Shown: positions 51,710-62,516 of the stretch, piece after piece
How positions within the stretch are numbered: the first letter of the stretch is position 1
Layout: each line of letters opens with the position of its first letter
Assembly: GCA_020744425.1 (NCBI GenBank)
Contig: JAGMUV010000031.1
Span: forward strand, 124,001-188,000
Source of the DNA: Dactylonectria macrodidyma
Lineage: Eukaryota > Ascomycota > Sordariomycetes > Hypocreales > Nectriaceae
DNA: 64,000 nt
Reading direction: 5' to 3'
Program-made: the position numbers and the translations under genes
The notes under the pieces: model-generated
What the model saw: only the letters and a program-made list of their open reading frames with translations
What the model was told of the DNA's origin: nothing
Databases searched by the model: none

Positions 51710-53484
51710 CTAAGCTGGTGCAGCTGTGATAAAGGTCGGAAATAAGGTGCATGCCGCCTTTGCATCTCGCCACTCGACCAAAGCCAACTTCACCGCTTCG
51801 GTGATGTGCTTTTGAGATTGAACGATCCTGACAGGCCTCCCAGCCTTGCTGGAAGGTATCTTGACGTCGTCCCCTGCGCATTTGCTACAGCAAGAAACTG
51901 CCTCTGTCGGACGAGTGCATAATGCGCGGTTTTCGCCGAAGAACCTGAGTATGCCTCGCCGGATGCAAGTTGAACGATTGATTAATTCCCATATGCCTCG
52001 TGGTAAGACGGATCGCTTCTCGCGCTCCGTCATCCCCTTTTTGAAGGATCGAAGCGGCAAGTGTTCCATACTCTCCCCAAAACACCAGGCAGGAACTAAC
52101 CAGACGAACTTACCGCAGATTGCCTTACCCCGTGCAGCTCGGCCGGCACGCTGCAATAAAGCCCCCATGCTGGGTGGGACCCCCCACTGAACGACGAGTC
52201 GGATATCTGGATTATCAATACCCATTCCCATGGCATCTGTGGCGACGATGATGCGATGCATTGAGCTATCCAAGGCGCTCTCTGTGTCAGGCTTTTCGAA
52301 CTCTGTGGATATACGCCTCTTATCAGGTTCTGCAAGCTGTGAATGATATGCCTGGACGGCATTGATGGCTGCCGTCTTTGAACAGCCTGCCCGAACGAGT
52401 AGCGTTCTCAGTGCCCCGACCACCTTCATGATCCGCGTTATCGAGTCGACATAGACTATGGTCTTCTGAATTGTCTTGCAACAGGCACGACTGTCAGATC
52501 CTGCTCCCATCCGTTGATGTCGAGTCCTTGTTAAGAGTGCTTGAGCAGCAGCTATACCGGCGCTTTTGAATGCCTCTCTTGCCATGCTCTCCCTTCTCTC
52601 CTTAACAGCCTGCTCAATTGCCGCCTGCACCGGTTTAACAAGGAACTCTAGATCGCGGAAACCGTCCATCCGATACTGAAATGCCTGAATTTCGAATGTT
52701 ATGTTGGGTCTGTCAATGGAGGTTCGTTGAATGCGAACGGAAGGGTCGAATCCGCTGAGATCTCGAACCTCAGCCAGCGTAACTGGATCAAGCGTCGCAG
52801 AACATCCCAGCCAAGGCACAGACCTACTGATCAGATCTCGCAGCAAAGCCAATCCGCTGTATGAACTCCTCCAACGCAGACCCCACTCGCTGACCACGTG
52901 TAATTCGTCGATAGCCACCAATACGAGATGATCTTGAAAGGCCTGGTCGTATAGGACCTCCGTCTTGAACCTCTCTGACAATGCAATTTCTGGACTCAAA
53001 AGCACTGGGCCCCTCTGTTCAGCCGTGATGTTCGGTTGGCAACTGTCGACATGGAAGTCCTACCGTGCGTGTATTTGCCGATTCGGATCTCATTAAGCAA
53101 CGCGGCTTTATTTGACTGGCCGTTTAATACGCAAGGCCTGCAGTTGGGTATTCGAGCAATGGACTTGGCCTGCGGTGAAGATCAGTTATTTCATTGTTTT
53201 CCCATAATTGTCTATGTGTCTCGCCACCGACTAACCTGGTCCTCTTCAAGCAGATTCAAGGGCATAATCATGAGACAAATGCCGCCTCGCAAGGCCGGAA
53301 TAGCTTGGAATACGGCACTCTTGCCCCATCCGGTAGGTGCAATCAGGATTAGGTCCTGCTGGTCGACAGCGAGTCTTCGTATTGCTTCTACCTGGCCGTC
53401 CCGGGGAGGGAAGTTGAGGAGGTTTGCCAATGTCGAGGGCAATGACTCAGGATCAGGGCAACACAATGGGGTATGTAGCATCAC
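51710..53484 (-). CDS. RecQ-family DNA helicase of the two-gene element (549 aa)
   Basis: The exons are 53484-53236, 53169-53064 and 53004-51710 (1650 nt). Motifs are in order: motif I TGWGKS (residues 51-56), motif II DELHVVSEWG (151-160), motif III GCSAT, motif V DAMGMGIDNPDI, motif VI QRAGRAARG. A RecQ-type zinc-binding segment follows (CIRRGILRFFGE...CCSKC). Motif II is DELH rather than the usual DEAH. HRDC and N-terminal extensions are absent, so it is compact. It would unwind DNA 3'-5' and could prepare or resolve transposition intermediates. It converges on the DUF6589 gene and has no frame damage. Confidence 0.87.
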
Positions 53485-53813
53485 GATCAGTAGCGGAGAT
53501 TTCTATGTATCCCCAACTATAATTTTCAAGAATAATTGAGGGCATCTTTGCTGTTGTCATGGAACGGGCTGGGCCGTTGATATATATTCGGCTAATGTCG
53601 ATACCCTCGACGCCACTAAATGAAGGCAAAGCTCTGCGCAACCCCTGAGCTCGAGTATGTAGCTAGGTAGGCAGCTCCACGCGAGCAACTTGTTGGTTTC
53701 CAAGCACGCTTCTGGCTGAATAAGCCCCGTGCCCCTTTCATGTCAGGCGTACGAGTAATCAGTCGATGAAACAGATGTTGAAGATGGCGAATGATACTGC
53801 GTTTCGCAAATTA

Positions 53814-53954
53814 CAAAGCGGCGAACGACAACGCCACCAAAAATGTGGAAATTGGGCTCAGGCCCTCTGTGAAGGTGTTACCCGTTCGGGTTAGCGTGCT
53901 TTAGTAAGCGCGCATAGCCGCCGCCCGAGCAGAGGGTCTGAGCTTGCTGAGGTA
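53814..53954 (-). repeat. Right 141-bp terminal inverted repeat of the RecQ element
   Basis: Exact reverse complement of 48660-48800, followed directly by the target duplication. It lies about 330 bp upstream of the helicase ATG. Confidence 0.95.
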
Positions 53955-54048
53955 ATGAATAGTCTCATTTAACTTATGAACATTTGTGTAAATAGCTTAA
54001 GTCAGAGTTTTCCTTAGGAATCTCTTTCTCTCCTCGTAAACAATCATT

Positions 54049-56149
54049 TTGCCCAAGTCGCACTCGACCTCGTTCGCGCTCTTGTCCCGTCACAGAGTGC
54101 CTGGGTGGACCATTTCTAGACGACTGTCCGGTCATGCGAGCAGGAATGAACGTATCCAGGCCCACCAGCGCATTTCAAAGACCCAGGAGGAGACCCTCGT
54201 TCGTTGGGTGCTGCGACAAGAGTCTCTGGGCTATGCTCTCTCGCACAGCCAGCTCCACGCCTGTGTCGAGGCCATCCTTCAACAACAGGGCGATAACAAG
54301 CCTCTGGGCAAGCACTGGACCACCAGGTTCGTCAAACGTCACCAACAACTATCTACATAGCTTGGAAAACGTCAGGAAGCCGCCAGATTTGACGGGTTTA
54401 CACCAAAGGCGGTCAATTGGTACTTCGATATCCGGGAAAACGAGTACGGCTGGATCAAGCCTGAGAACACGGTTAACGTGGACGAGGGCGGCATAATGGC
54501 GGGTTTCGGTAAGTCCTCTACAAGTTCTCTACGGGTTTTTATAGGGTATAACTAATTGGTTGTCCATAAGGCTTGGACAGTCTCGTAATCGGGAGCTCCG
54601 ACCCGAAGAAGAAGGCGTTGTTAAAAGGCGTCCAGTCGCGTAACTGGACCTCGTTTATTGAGGCTGTCACCACAACTGGCCGTGCTTTGAAACCGGGAAT
54701 TATCTTTAAAGGAAAAGAGCTGCAGAAGCAGTGGTTTCTTAACGAATTCGAATTGATAGCAGACTGGCACTACATCACATCCCCGAACGGCTGGACCGAC
54801 AACCATATAGCTCTCGAGTGGTTGAAGGACGTTTATCTACCTCAAACGGAGCCTCGTGATACATCGGATGCGAGACTTATTATCCTTGACGGTCACGGGA
54901 GCCATGCGCAGGTGAGCCTTTCGGTGTTTCCGCCGCGGAGTCACCCGCTATAGGGTCGCTAACGAGCAGTCAGGACGAGTGGATGGCGATGTGCTTTCTG
55001 AACAATGTCTACTGCTGTTACCTACCAGCACATTGTTCCCATGGTTTGCAACCGTTAGATAATAGAATTTTTATTGTCCTTAAAGGCGCGTATCGGAAAG
55101 AACTCCAAAAGCTAGCTAGTTTGACCGATTCTACGCCGGTTGACAAAGCCAACTTTATTCGAGCATACGCGAAAGCCAGGGAAGCGGGCATGAGGAAGGA
55201 TACTATCTTATCCGGCTGGAGGTTTACTGGAAATTGGCCTATCAACCGTCACAAAGCTCTAACACATCCGGAAATTCAACCGGACAAAGAAAAAATACTG
55301 GAACGGTTCCAGACGCCGAGCCCTCCTCAACTGCACTCAGGTGATACGCCGAAAACGAGCCGCCAGGTGAGAGATATGGCCAAAAATAGAAGTCGTCCGA
55401 CCAGGCGGAAGTACAGTAAGATCGCGAAGGGGCTGGAAGCTTTAGAGATGAAGGTCGCCGTTCAGAACAGTGTGGCTAACAGACCGACCGTCTGACAGAC
55501 CGTCTGACAGACCATCTTCAGACCGCAGACCGACCGACCGGCAATTGTCATCAGACCGACAGACCGGAGCTGCTGGTCTGAGTTGGTCTGGGTTAGGGGT
55601 TTCCAGGGCTCCCATTGGCCGACTCAGCCTTAACGCACCCGTACCACCCCCACTCTTTTTGCGGGTGCGAGTTCGTAGTGGCAAATTAAGTGGGGCATGG
55701 CAAGGGTAGCCAATGAGGGCATCAGATAATCAGACCTAGACCGACCAGGTTGCTAACCCAGACAGACCTAGACCGGGAGCCTCGACAAACCCAGACCGAC
55801 AGACCGAAGGGGCCGGTCTGGGTCGGTCGGTCTGTTAGCCACACTGGTTCAGAATGCGCGGATTACTGGCCTCGAGGAGCAGATGGCCCATCTGCGGCGA
55901 GGGAAGAAAAGAAAGGCGGTACCAAACCCGAACCGACGATTCATGGCTCTAGCTGAGACTCTAGCGGCTGGAGAAGCTCTTCCAAACTCAAAGGAGGCTG
56001 AAATAGAGGTGGACGTGGATGAGGAGGTCGAGTCGGTGATTGAGGTGGGTGTCAGGTCAGAGGACGAAAGTGAGGACTTTATGGTGGTAACAAAGCACTG
56101 CCAGCGCACACGCAGCGGTCGGGAGGTCAAAAAACCACGCAGAGAGTAA
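54049..56149 (+). pseudogene. Decayed Fot1-like transposase, split by a MITE
   Basis: Related to the 31.7-33.4 kb protein. The N-terminal ~20 residues are missing at the chromovirus junction. It has HTH regions (RHRVPGWTISRRLSG, GKHWTTRFVKRH), then a TAG at 54358-54360, then VNVDEGGIMAG, an intron (about 54509-54569), LIILDGHGSHAQ, a second intron (about 54912-54970), and GLQPLDNRIF. At 55468 a 379-bp MITE interrupts the C-terminal coil, and the frame resumes at 55855 and ends at 56149. The internal stop and missing start make it non-functional. The right end of its element probably lies near 56265-56300 (repeated GTGCATTAGGTGG); the left end is lost. Confidence 0.8.
55468..55846. mobile_element. 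379-bp MITE rich in CAGACCGACC repeats
   Basis: The ends are inverted (CAGTGTGGCTAACAGACC) and flanked by identical 8-bp duplications GTTCAGAA (55460-55467 and 55847-55854), as for hAT. Both halves carry irregular arrays of AGACCGAC/GTCTGACAG units, in opposite orientation on the two sides. Its insertion in the transposase is precise: one duplication copy plus the element accounts for the whole interruption. Confidence 0.92.
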
Positions 56150-56291
56150 AATTTGAACAATTTTCTAGGAACTGTCTCCAAAGCTTCCGTTTTAAAGTGT
56201 CAATGTGGCCTGTTTTTGCAAGCAGCAAAATTTGGATTTTGTATGGGAGGATCGAAATTTTGGTTGTGCATTAGGTGGGGGTGTGCATTAG

Positions 56292-57407
56292 GTGGTCCTG
56301 GATGGTACTACGCGCCATGGCTCTGTCGGTGGACAAGCTGCGATCCGGGGGGAGTTCGTAGATGGCGGAAACCTCTACATTTACGCGACAAACAATCCGG
56401 TGACGATGGTCGACACAGACGGAATGCAAAGCAAGCCGGCGGAAGTGTACAAAGGGCCCACAATTGACGTGGACCACAACTACTACCGTCGAAGGAGATG
56501 GAAAGAAAGATGGAGAACCTCCGAACCGCAACATCGTCTCCGTTGGTAGCAATATTCTTTATTCTACGGCATCGCGAGCTTCTTCACCAACAACGAGAAC
56601 AAGCGAGTGGCTTGGATGGGCCTAGGTGTGAACTTAGAAGCGATGGCAGTTGTAGGGGGTGGCATCGGGGCGGGTAGAGCCAACAATCGCAGTGTAGCCG
56701 AACAGGCCCCATCTCAAAGGACGACAACGGCAGAAGTGAGGCCAGCAAATCCCATGAATCCAACCGCCGAAACGCCACCGCCGTCTCAGCCTCCGGCACC
56801 TGCGCCGGTGAATCCCCCGGCTCCTCCGGTCGCTCCAGTGTCGACCCCAAAAGTCGCTCCTCCAACGCTTCCTCCCGCACCAGCCCCCAAGCCTGCGGCA
56901 GCTCCCAAGGCTACCACCAACCCGTGGCTTCAGGCCGCAAACACCGTCCTCGGGAAGAACATCAGCGCATCTGCCGACCTCTTGCGGATATGGAACGCGA
57001 CCGCAAACCCTAAGGCCACCGGCAAACCCCGCGATATCTTCACAGCGCATGCGCGCCGTTTCTGGAACGCGGTAAACCGGGACCACGCCGCTCGCCTGAT
57101 CTTCGCCCTGGCTGGATCAGTTTTCCCGAAAGACCCGCGAGCGGCGCCTTACTTCACTGTCACCGGCCGTGGTGTGACGGGTACAGTCAGTATTGATCAC
57201 ATCGTGCCGCTGAAGAGGGATGGGAGCCCGACGGATCCGAATAATCTGAGATTCCTAGTCACTGGTGATAACACGAGCATTCACAACATTAACAAGCACG
57301 CTATTCGGATCCAGGAGAAAACAGAGACTAAAGGTTGGGAGGAAAATACGAGGCTCGGCGATGTTGAAAATACCATACGGCAGTGGGAGGAACAAAACAA
57401 GAAGTAA
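56292..57407 (+). pseudogene. Bacterial-type Rhs-like C-terminal fragment with nuclease-like domain
   Basis: The frame shows the Rhs core end signature NLYIYATNNPVTMVDTDGM, as in bacterial polymorphic-toxin Rhs proteins. It is interrupted by a TAG at 56547-56549 and continues in the same frame. A Gly-rich hydrophobic segment (GVNLEAMAVVGGGIGAG), a long Pro/Ala-rich linker (about 56750-56920) and a C-terminal HNH-like domain with SIDHIVPLKRDGSPTDPNN follow. The long N-terminal Rhs shell is absent and the 5' side abuts the decayed pogo element. Rhs C-termini act as toxins, here presumably a nuclease; activity is unlikely in this broken, truncated form. Acquisition from bacteria is inferred from the family distribution. 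Confidence 0.7.
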
Positions 57408-57659
57408 TGTGTTGCTAGTGGAACTGAATATATAGGCGGGCAGATAATGCTACTACCTACTACTACTTTCTACTGTACAAAGGGTGGCCCGGGGTTTATG
57501 ACTAAATACCTAGTCCGCAGAATCAACATTAACTCAGAAAACCAAAGGTTCTGCCCCAAGCTCGTCATCTATATTTTCGGTGCTAGCTGTGCTGTGCCTA
57601 TAGGAGTGTTATTTCTATTCACAGAAAGCACACATTTGCTCAATAGTACATACTGGCCA

Positions 57660-59521
57660 CTAATATGCCGCAGCAATAATCTTTTGCGCCGCCGCCTCCG
57701 CGATGCCGTACACGGCTGTCTGAATATGACCAGACAACTGAATGGGGATAATACTAGCATCAACCACACGCAGGTTCTTCGTGCCGTACACCTTCAGGTT
57801 CGAGTCGACGACGCCACCATCCTTCTTAGGCAGCATTGCGCAGGTGCCGACGGGGTGGTAGAAGCTGTTGACCGTCTTGACGGCGAAGTCGCGGAACTGT
57901 TCATCTGTCGTCACGTCTGGGCCCGGCTCCGTCTCGACTTCCCACACGGATCGCAGGGGCTCCGTTTCGGCGACCTTACGGGCAAACTTGGCGCCTTCCA
58001 TGACGGCGCGCACGTCGTACTCGTTGTTGAAATAGTTGAGATCAATAACCGGCTTACCGCTCGGAGCGTCCGGGTTGATGTGAACACTGCCGCGGCTCAT
58101 GGGATGCATGACGCTAGAGAAGACGGTGATGAACTTGCCGCCGGGATAACCTGCCGCGCCGACGTAGTTGGCTTCTAGGAGGAGCTCGAGCTGGGGAACA
58201 GAAGCATCACTCAGGTACTCGAGCTTCTTCTTGTCTACGACGGTGCCATTGCTGGCGAAGCCGTCCTTGGCAAGGCCGATGAGATCCTTCTCTGTCTCAT
58301 TGCTGATCTGGGCCCAGTTGAGAAAGCCGTAGGCGCTGGTGGTGTAGTCATACCACGAAACCTTGTTTTGAAGCCACAGGTTGAACTGCTCCGTCGCCAA
58401 GGCGCCGCCACTCTCGAAGATCATGGGATCGAAGGATTCGTAGCCTTCCTTTAGTCGGTACGTGTTGGAGGTACGAAGATGGTCCTGGTAATTCTCGCCG
58501 ACACCGGGGAGATTAAGCAGTTGCTTGACACCCGCCTTCGCGAGGACAGCAGCCTGGCCAATGCCGGACAGCTCGAGCAGCCCCGGGCTCTGGATGGAAC
58601 CTGCCGAGAGGATAACCTCTTTGCGGGCCAGGATTTTAGAGCCATCTTCGAGGGCCACGCCGGTGGCAACCAGGCCGTTGCTCTGGGAGAATAGGACCTT
58701 GACGGCGTGGGCGTTCGTCTTCACCGAGAGATTGGGTCCAGCCTTGGGCAGGTAGCTGCTGGCGCTGTATGACCGGGTGTAGTTGGTCACGTCAATGTTC
58801 GTGGGCTGGAGCATGACTCCGACAGGGTCCCCTCCCAGGGAACCTCCGTCATTAATGGGGACGCCGAGCTTACTGACTGTCGACTGCCATGGCTTCAACA
58901 CATCAGGGAAGACGCGATTGTAGGTGGACTTGATGGGACCAGAGCGACCGTGGACGTCGCCGTCGTTGCCGGTGAAGTTCTCCGACTTCGTCATGCCATG
59001 GATCATGGTGTCCCAGTTCCACCCGGGGCTGCCGAGCTCACCCCAAGCGTCGTACTCGCAGGACGCGGCGCGATCATAGCACAAGAAATTCATGGCGGAC
59101 GAGCCGCCGAGGACCTTGCCGCGGTTGACGCTGATGGAGCGCCCATCGAGGCCGGGTTGGGCGATGGAAGAGAAGTTCCAATCGTACGAGGTTCCCAAGA
59201 TCGAACCTCGCATCCCGGGGACATTGATGCGCACCTCATCGAGAGCTGCTGGGCCTGCTTCCAGGAGAAGGATCTTGAGCTTGGGAAGGCCGAGGCTCAG
59301 TCGGGTGGCGAGGGCCGCTCCGGCGGTGCCACCTCCGACGATGACCTGTGTACCGACAAGGCTTAGCAGCGTGAAGATAAATGGATTGCAAATGCATTGA
59401 GTGTTGTGGTATGTTTTCTTTTTTCCACAAGGGAGAGAAGACTCACATAATCGTAGGTTCCTGTCACAGCGGCGGCCGATGCACTGGCCGCCAAGCTTAA
59501 CATGGCCCAGAAGAGCTGCAT
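57660..59521 (-). CDS. Secreted GMC-type FAD oxidoreductase (586 aa)
   Basis: Exon 1 (59521-59447) encodes a signal peptide (MQLFWAMLSLAASASAAA, cleavage near residue 18) and ends TYDY. After a 101-bp intron, exon 2 (59345-57660) starts VIVGGGTAGAALATRL, the FAD-binding fold at residues 26-41. GKVLGGSSAMN is the GMC signature 1, and ILSAGSIQSPGLLELSGIG is signature 2. The catalytic pair is His522 (HPVGTCAM) and His565 (SGHIQTAVYG). This matches aryl-alcohol/glucose/choline oxidase-like enzymes, which oxidise alcohols outside the cell and give hydrogen peroxide; the substrate cannot be read from sequence. The frame is intact. It is transcribed divergently from the PTH11-like gene. Confidence 0.88.
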
Positions 59522-61067
59522 GATACGCAGAAGAGCTCAATGGCAGAATGCACCACGAGGTTGAGGTTGAATCTGGTGAGAAATAGAGCTGAGCGTCACG
59601 ACATGGCAATAGATGGGAGATATGTAAGCCATTTGGGACCTGCAGTCTGCAGACCCTGGCTACATAATGTAAGTAGTATTTCATGCCACTCTAGCGTGCT
59701 GGTGTTCTTGGGACCCAGCCACAATCTAGCGATGAATACCACTGCAGAAAGAACCCCGTCTGGCCTAAACTCACCGAAGATTATGTAGGGATTAGGGATT
59801 ACCACCCGCGCCAATGATTCGCAGTCGCCCATCGGCCCTAGGAACCTCTCATGTTGGTCAAGAAGCAAGCCTTCGGTACTACCTACGTAGATAGCAGCTC
59901 ATGCCACGGGAAAAGCGAAAAGCAAGGGGGGGGGCTGGGGATTACGAGCTGTATCGTTTCCAAACCCACACCCAATATCCTTGCTATCGGAAAGCTTCAA
60001 CGGAACCGTTGGTTTAATGGCATAGCTCTGAGCGACATGTGGGATCGAACTTAGTTATCATCGTCGCATGGAACCTGGCCAACACTTGTGAGGGTTACAT
60101 ACATATTATGGACCAACGCATTAACTATTTGTGAAGACACTCATTTCGCATTGTTAACCGACCTGACATATATGCCTCAGTTCTAACCCAGGAGGGAACT
60201 CGTGGCCGACGATCCCAATGTCATTGGTGATATCATCGCTGTGACATGTCGGGGTGACAGGTACCGCCAATGTACCATCACTAAGGTGTTCTCGTCCAGG
60301 GTCGGCGATGGTGAAGTCGGTTAGACGGTCATTTCGGAACTACTCGTCTTACCGAAGCAGGAGGCTTTGGGATATGGTCTGATTTCTCGGGAGTGGTAAC
60401 CAATGCGGGGGGAAGGCGGGGGAGAGGCGGGGGAAATCGATCCCCTGCACCAGGAATCCTCTCCCAAGATGCCCGGGCCGCCCTCCGCGAACCAGGGGCC
60501 CCAGGGTCATCGCTACACATAGACTAGCTGCCACGGAAGACGACACGTTAGAGGCTTAGCTGCATCGTACGCGACGCAGACGAGGGAGCCGCACTGCGAC
60601 TGTACACGGACGAGTGTTGGTTGAACCCTACCTCCTCAGATAATAGCTACAAGGGAGGGGGGAGGGCAGAAAAACTCTATTCCTGACTGTGCCGTTGCCA
60701 ATTCCAAACTGAGCCAAGCGATCCCAGCGTGGTTTTGGCGTGTCTTCCACAAAGACTTCAAGTTGGTTGCGGTGTTATCTACCACCCTGCTTATACTGTG
60801 CCTCCTCCTTATACGAATAGTGACTCCTAGTCATGCCCTCTTGCGCCTGTAATGTCTCAAACTTCTGCATGGCACGTCACCTTATTCCAATCAATATGAT
60901 AAGATGGCGCACCCGCACCAGACCCGTCGTCACACTTCTGCGAGTTGATGCTCCTCCCAAACCATCCATCTCCATCGATCCATTGACAACTCCTACTGGT
61001 GTTGGGATCTCACGCCAAGATTTACCATCCTCGCCCGCTCGCCACCTGGGGGCTGAGGAGACTAGCC
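59522..61067. other. Divergent intergenic region (1.5 kb)
   Basis: It contains the promoters of the GMC gene (minus) and the PTH11-like gene (plus). A G-rich run (about 60410-60435, GGGGGGAAGGCGGGGG) is the only notable feature. No gene is supported. Confidence 0.5.
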
Positions 61068-62477
61068 ATGACAGACCCCGTCATCCGCACTGAGTCACAG
61101 GGTTCCCTTGTTGTTGGCATCGCGGTCGGCTTCATCGTTGCCTCAGGCGCCATTATACTGCTACGGCTTTACACGCGACTAGTGCTTCTAAAGATGGCGG
61201 GTCCAGATGACTGGACTATTCTGGCGTCAATGGTGCGGCTAGTCCCCTTTCCTTCACATGGTTCTCCCAAACCAGCGCTCTCAGATAAAAATATTGAAGC
61301 TAACGAGACCCAAAGGCCTTTGCCATCGTTCAGGCGGTGTCGACCCGATTGGGTAGGTCGTTCCAATGTCCAATGCTGCTGCGTTTTCCTCGGGCTAATG
61401 ATGCTTTTCTTTTTCAGAGGCGAAATACGGCCTGGGCAGACATAAGGAAGCCGTCTCCGCGCAGGAAACTATGGAACAGCTGAAGGTACGACCGGTTCTT
61501 GTGTCTGGGAACTCTCCATAAGCTGAACAGGGCTAACGAGTGTGCAGTACTTGTACGTCTGTGTTATCCTCTACAATGTGGGCATGAACTTGGTCAAGAT
61601 CTCGTTCCTATTTCAATACCGCCGCATCTTCCAATCGACCAGGGTTCACAAGATCTGCTTCTGGGCCATGATCGGCGTCATCTTCTGGGCTTGTCTCCAA
61701 GCCACTCTCCTCGGCATCTCGTGTCTCCCCATCTCCTTCCTGGTGCCCAGCACCGCTGGTTGGTGCCTGGACACGCTGCCTATCTGGTTCTTCTCATCAG
61801 CCATGAGCCTAGCGACAGATATTCTCATCTTTTGTATTCCGCTCCCGTCGGTCTTGAAGCTCCAACTACCGATCAAGCAGAAGATCATGGTCGCACTCAT
61901 CTTCTGCTTGGGTTTCTTGTCAGTACATACCCGCACGCCTTGCCGCTCTCCTGTTTGTTCTTGTAATTAACCGTACCACTTCCATCACAGTGTTTGCATT
62001 ATCTCCGTCTATCGCATGACCACCCTCCGTGAGGCCGTTTCAAGCGATGATCCACCCTGGGACAACGTCGGTGCCGCCATCTGGTCCGTCATCGAACTGA
62101 ACTGCGCCATCATCTGCGCCTCCTTGCCCACCTTACGCCCCTTGGTAGCTAAGGTCGTCCCTGGCATGTCATCTAACCACAGCAACTATGCCAGCTACGA
62201 ACGATACGGGTCCCAGTATGCTACCGGCTCCAGCTCGCAAATCCGCGCCCGCCCCACTGTCAAAGGCTCCAAGAGCAGTCCGCGAAGCATCAGCACCGAG
62301 GAGCTGGCCCTCAATGACATGGACTCGAGCTTGCAGAGCGGCATGCCCACTGTGTATGTGAAAAGCAGCGGCCGGCATACAAGGCACGACTATCCCAGGC
62401 ATATCATGGTGACAACAGAGACATCGGTGAACAAGCACGAGGAAATAGACAAACTATCTGTGCCGTGCGTCAAATGA
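61068..62477 (+). CDS. PTH11-like/rhodopsin-domain integral membrane protein (375 aa)
   Basis: Five exons fit: 61068-61232, 61316-61352, 61418-61485, 61548-61918, 61991-62477 (1128 nt). Seven hydrophobic helices are visible. The first is GSLVVGIAVGFIVASGAIILL, followed by RLYTRLVLLKMAGPDDWTI. YNVGMNLVKISFLFQYRRIF in helix 4 is the signature of the fungal rhodopsin-like/PTH11 family. The ~110-residue C-tail is Ser-rich and cytosolic. No N-terminal CFEM domain is present. Family members act in surface or nutrient sensing at the plasma membrane. A LINE remnant begins right after the stop codon. Confidence 0.85.
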
Positions 62478-62516
62478 GTCTATAAGAACGGCGACCGCGT
62501 TCTTAATTTGCTTGCA

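Larger units (their letters stand above)
48660..53954. mobile_element. 5.3-kb two-gene element with perfect 141-bp inverted repeats (DUF6589 + RecQ)
   Basis: The inverted repeats (48660-48800 and 53814-53954) are identical over all 141 bp and start TACCTCAGCAAGCTCAGACC. The flanks repeat ATGAATAGTCT (48649-48659 and 53955-53965), an 11-bp duplication. If each end is moved out by one base the reading is a 142-bp repeat starting TTACC with a 9-bp duplication TGAATAGTC. It is inserted in the chromovirus 3' LTR. The content is exactly two convergent genes, a DUF6589-type protein (plus strand) and a RecQ-family helicase (minus strand), 210 bp apart. No known transposase family is recognisable. Perfect ends indicate a recent insertion. 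Confidence 0.92.
41584..54041 (+). mobile_element. Decayed Ty3/gypsy chromovirus, split by two later insertions
   Basis: Pieces in order are: a CT-rich LTR tail and leader (41584-41673), gag remnant (41674-42300), integrase from its zinc finger on (about 42298-43305), [hAT 3 insertion], chromodomain C-terminus (48275-48603), polypurine tract AAGGGGGGA (48602-48610), and the start of the 3' LTR (about 48616), which is itself interrupted by the RecQ element and resumes at 53966. Protease, RT and RNase H are deleted between gag and integrase. The outer limits are approximate because the LTRs are incomplete. Confidence 0.75.

Noticed and set aside
53036..53539. Plus-strand 167-codon frame opposite the helicase start
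   Set aside because: It lies over two introns and coding exons of the helicase on the other strand and shows no domain.
48660..53954. Interpreting the RecQ gene as a telomere-linked helicase marking a chromosome end
   Set aside because: There are no telomeric repeats nearby, and the gene lies inside a unit with perfect inverted ends and target duplications, with host DNA continuing on both sides.
26015..57407. Possible Starship giant transposon
   Set aside because: No tyrosine-recombinase captain (DUF3435) frame is visible; the region is explained by separate smaller elements with their own ends.
60329..60546. Two small minus-strand frames in the GMC/PTH11 intergenic region
   Set aside because: They overlap each other in different frames within a G-rich tract and have no recognisable features.
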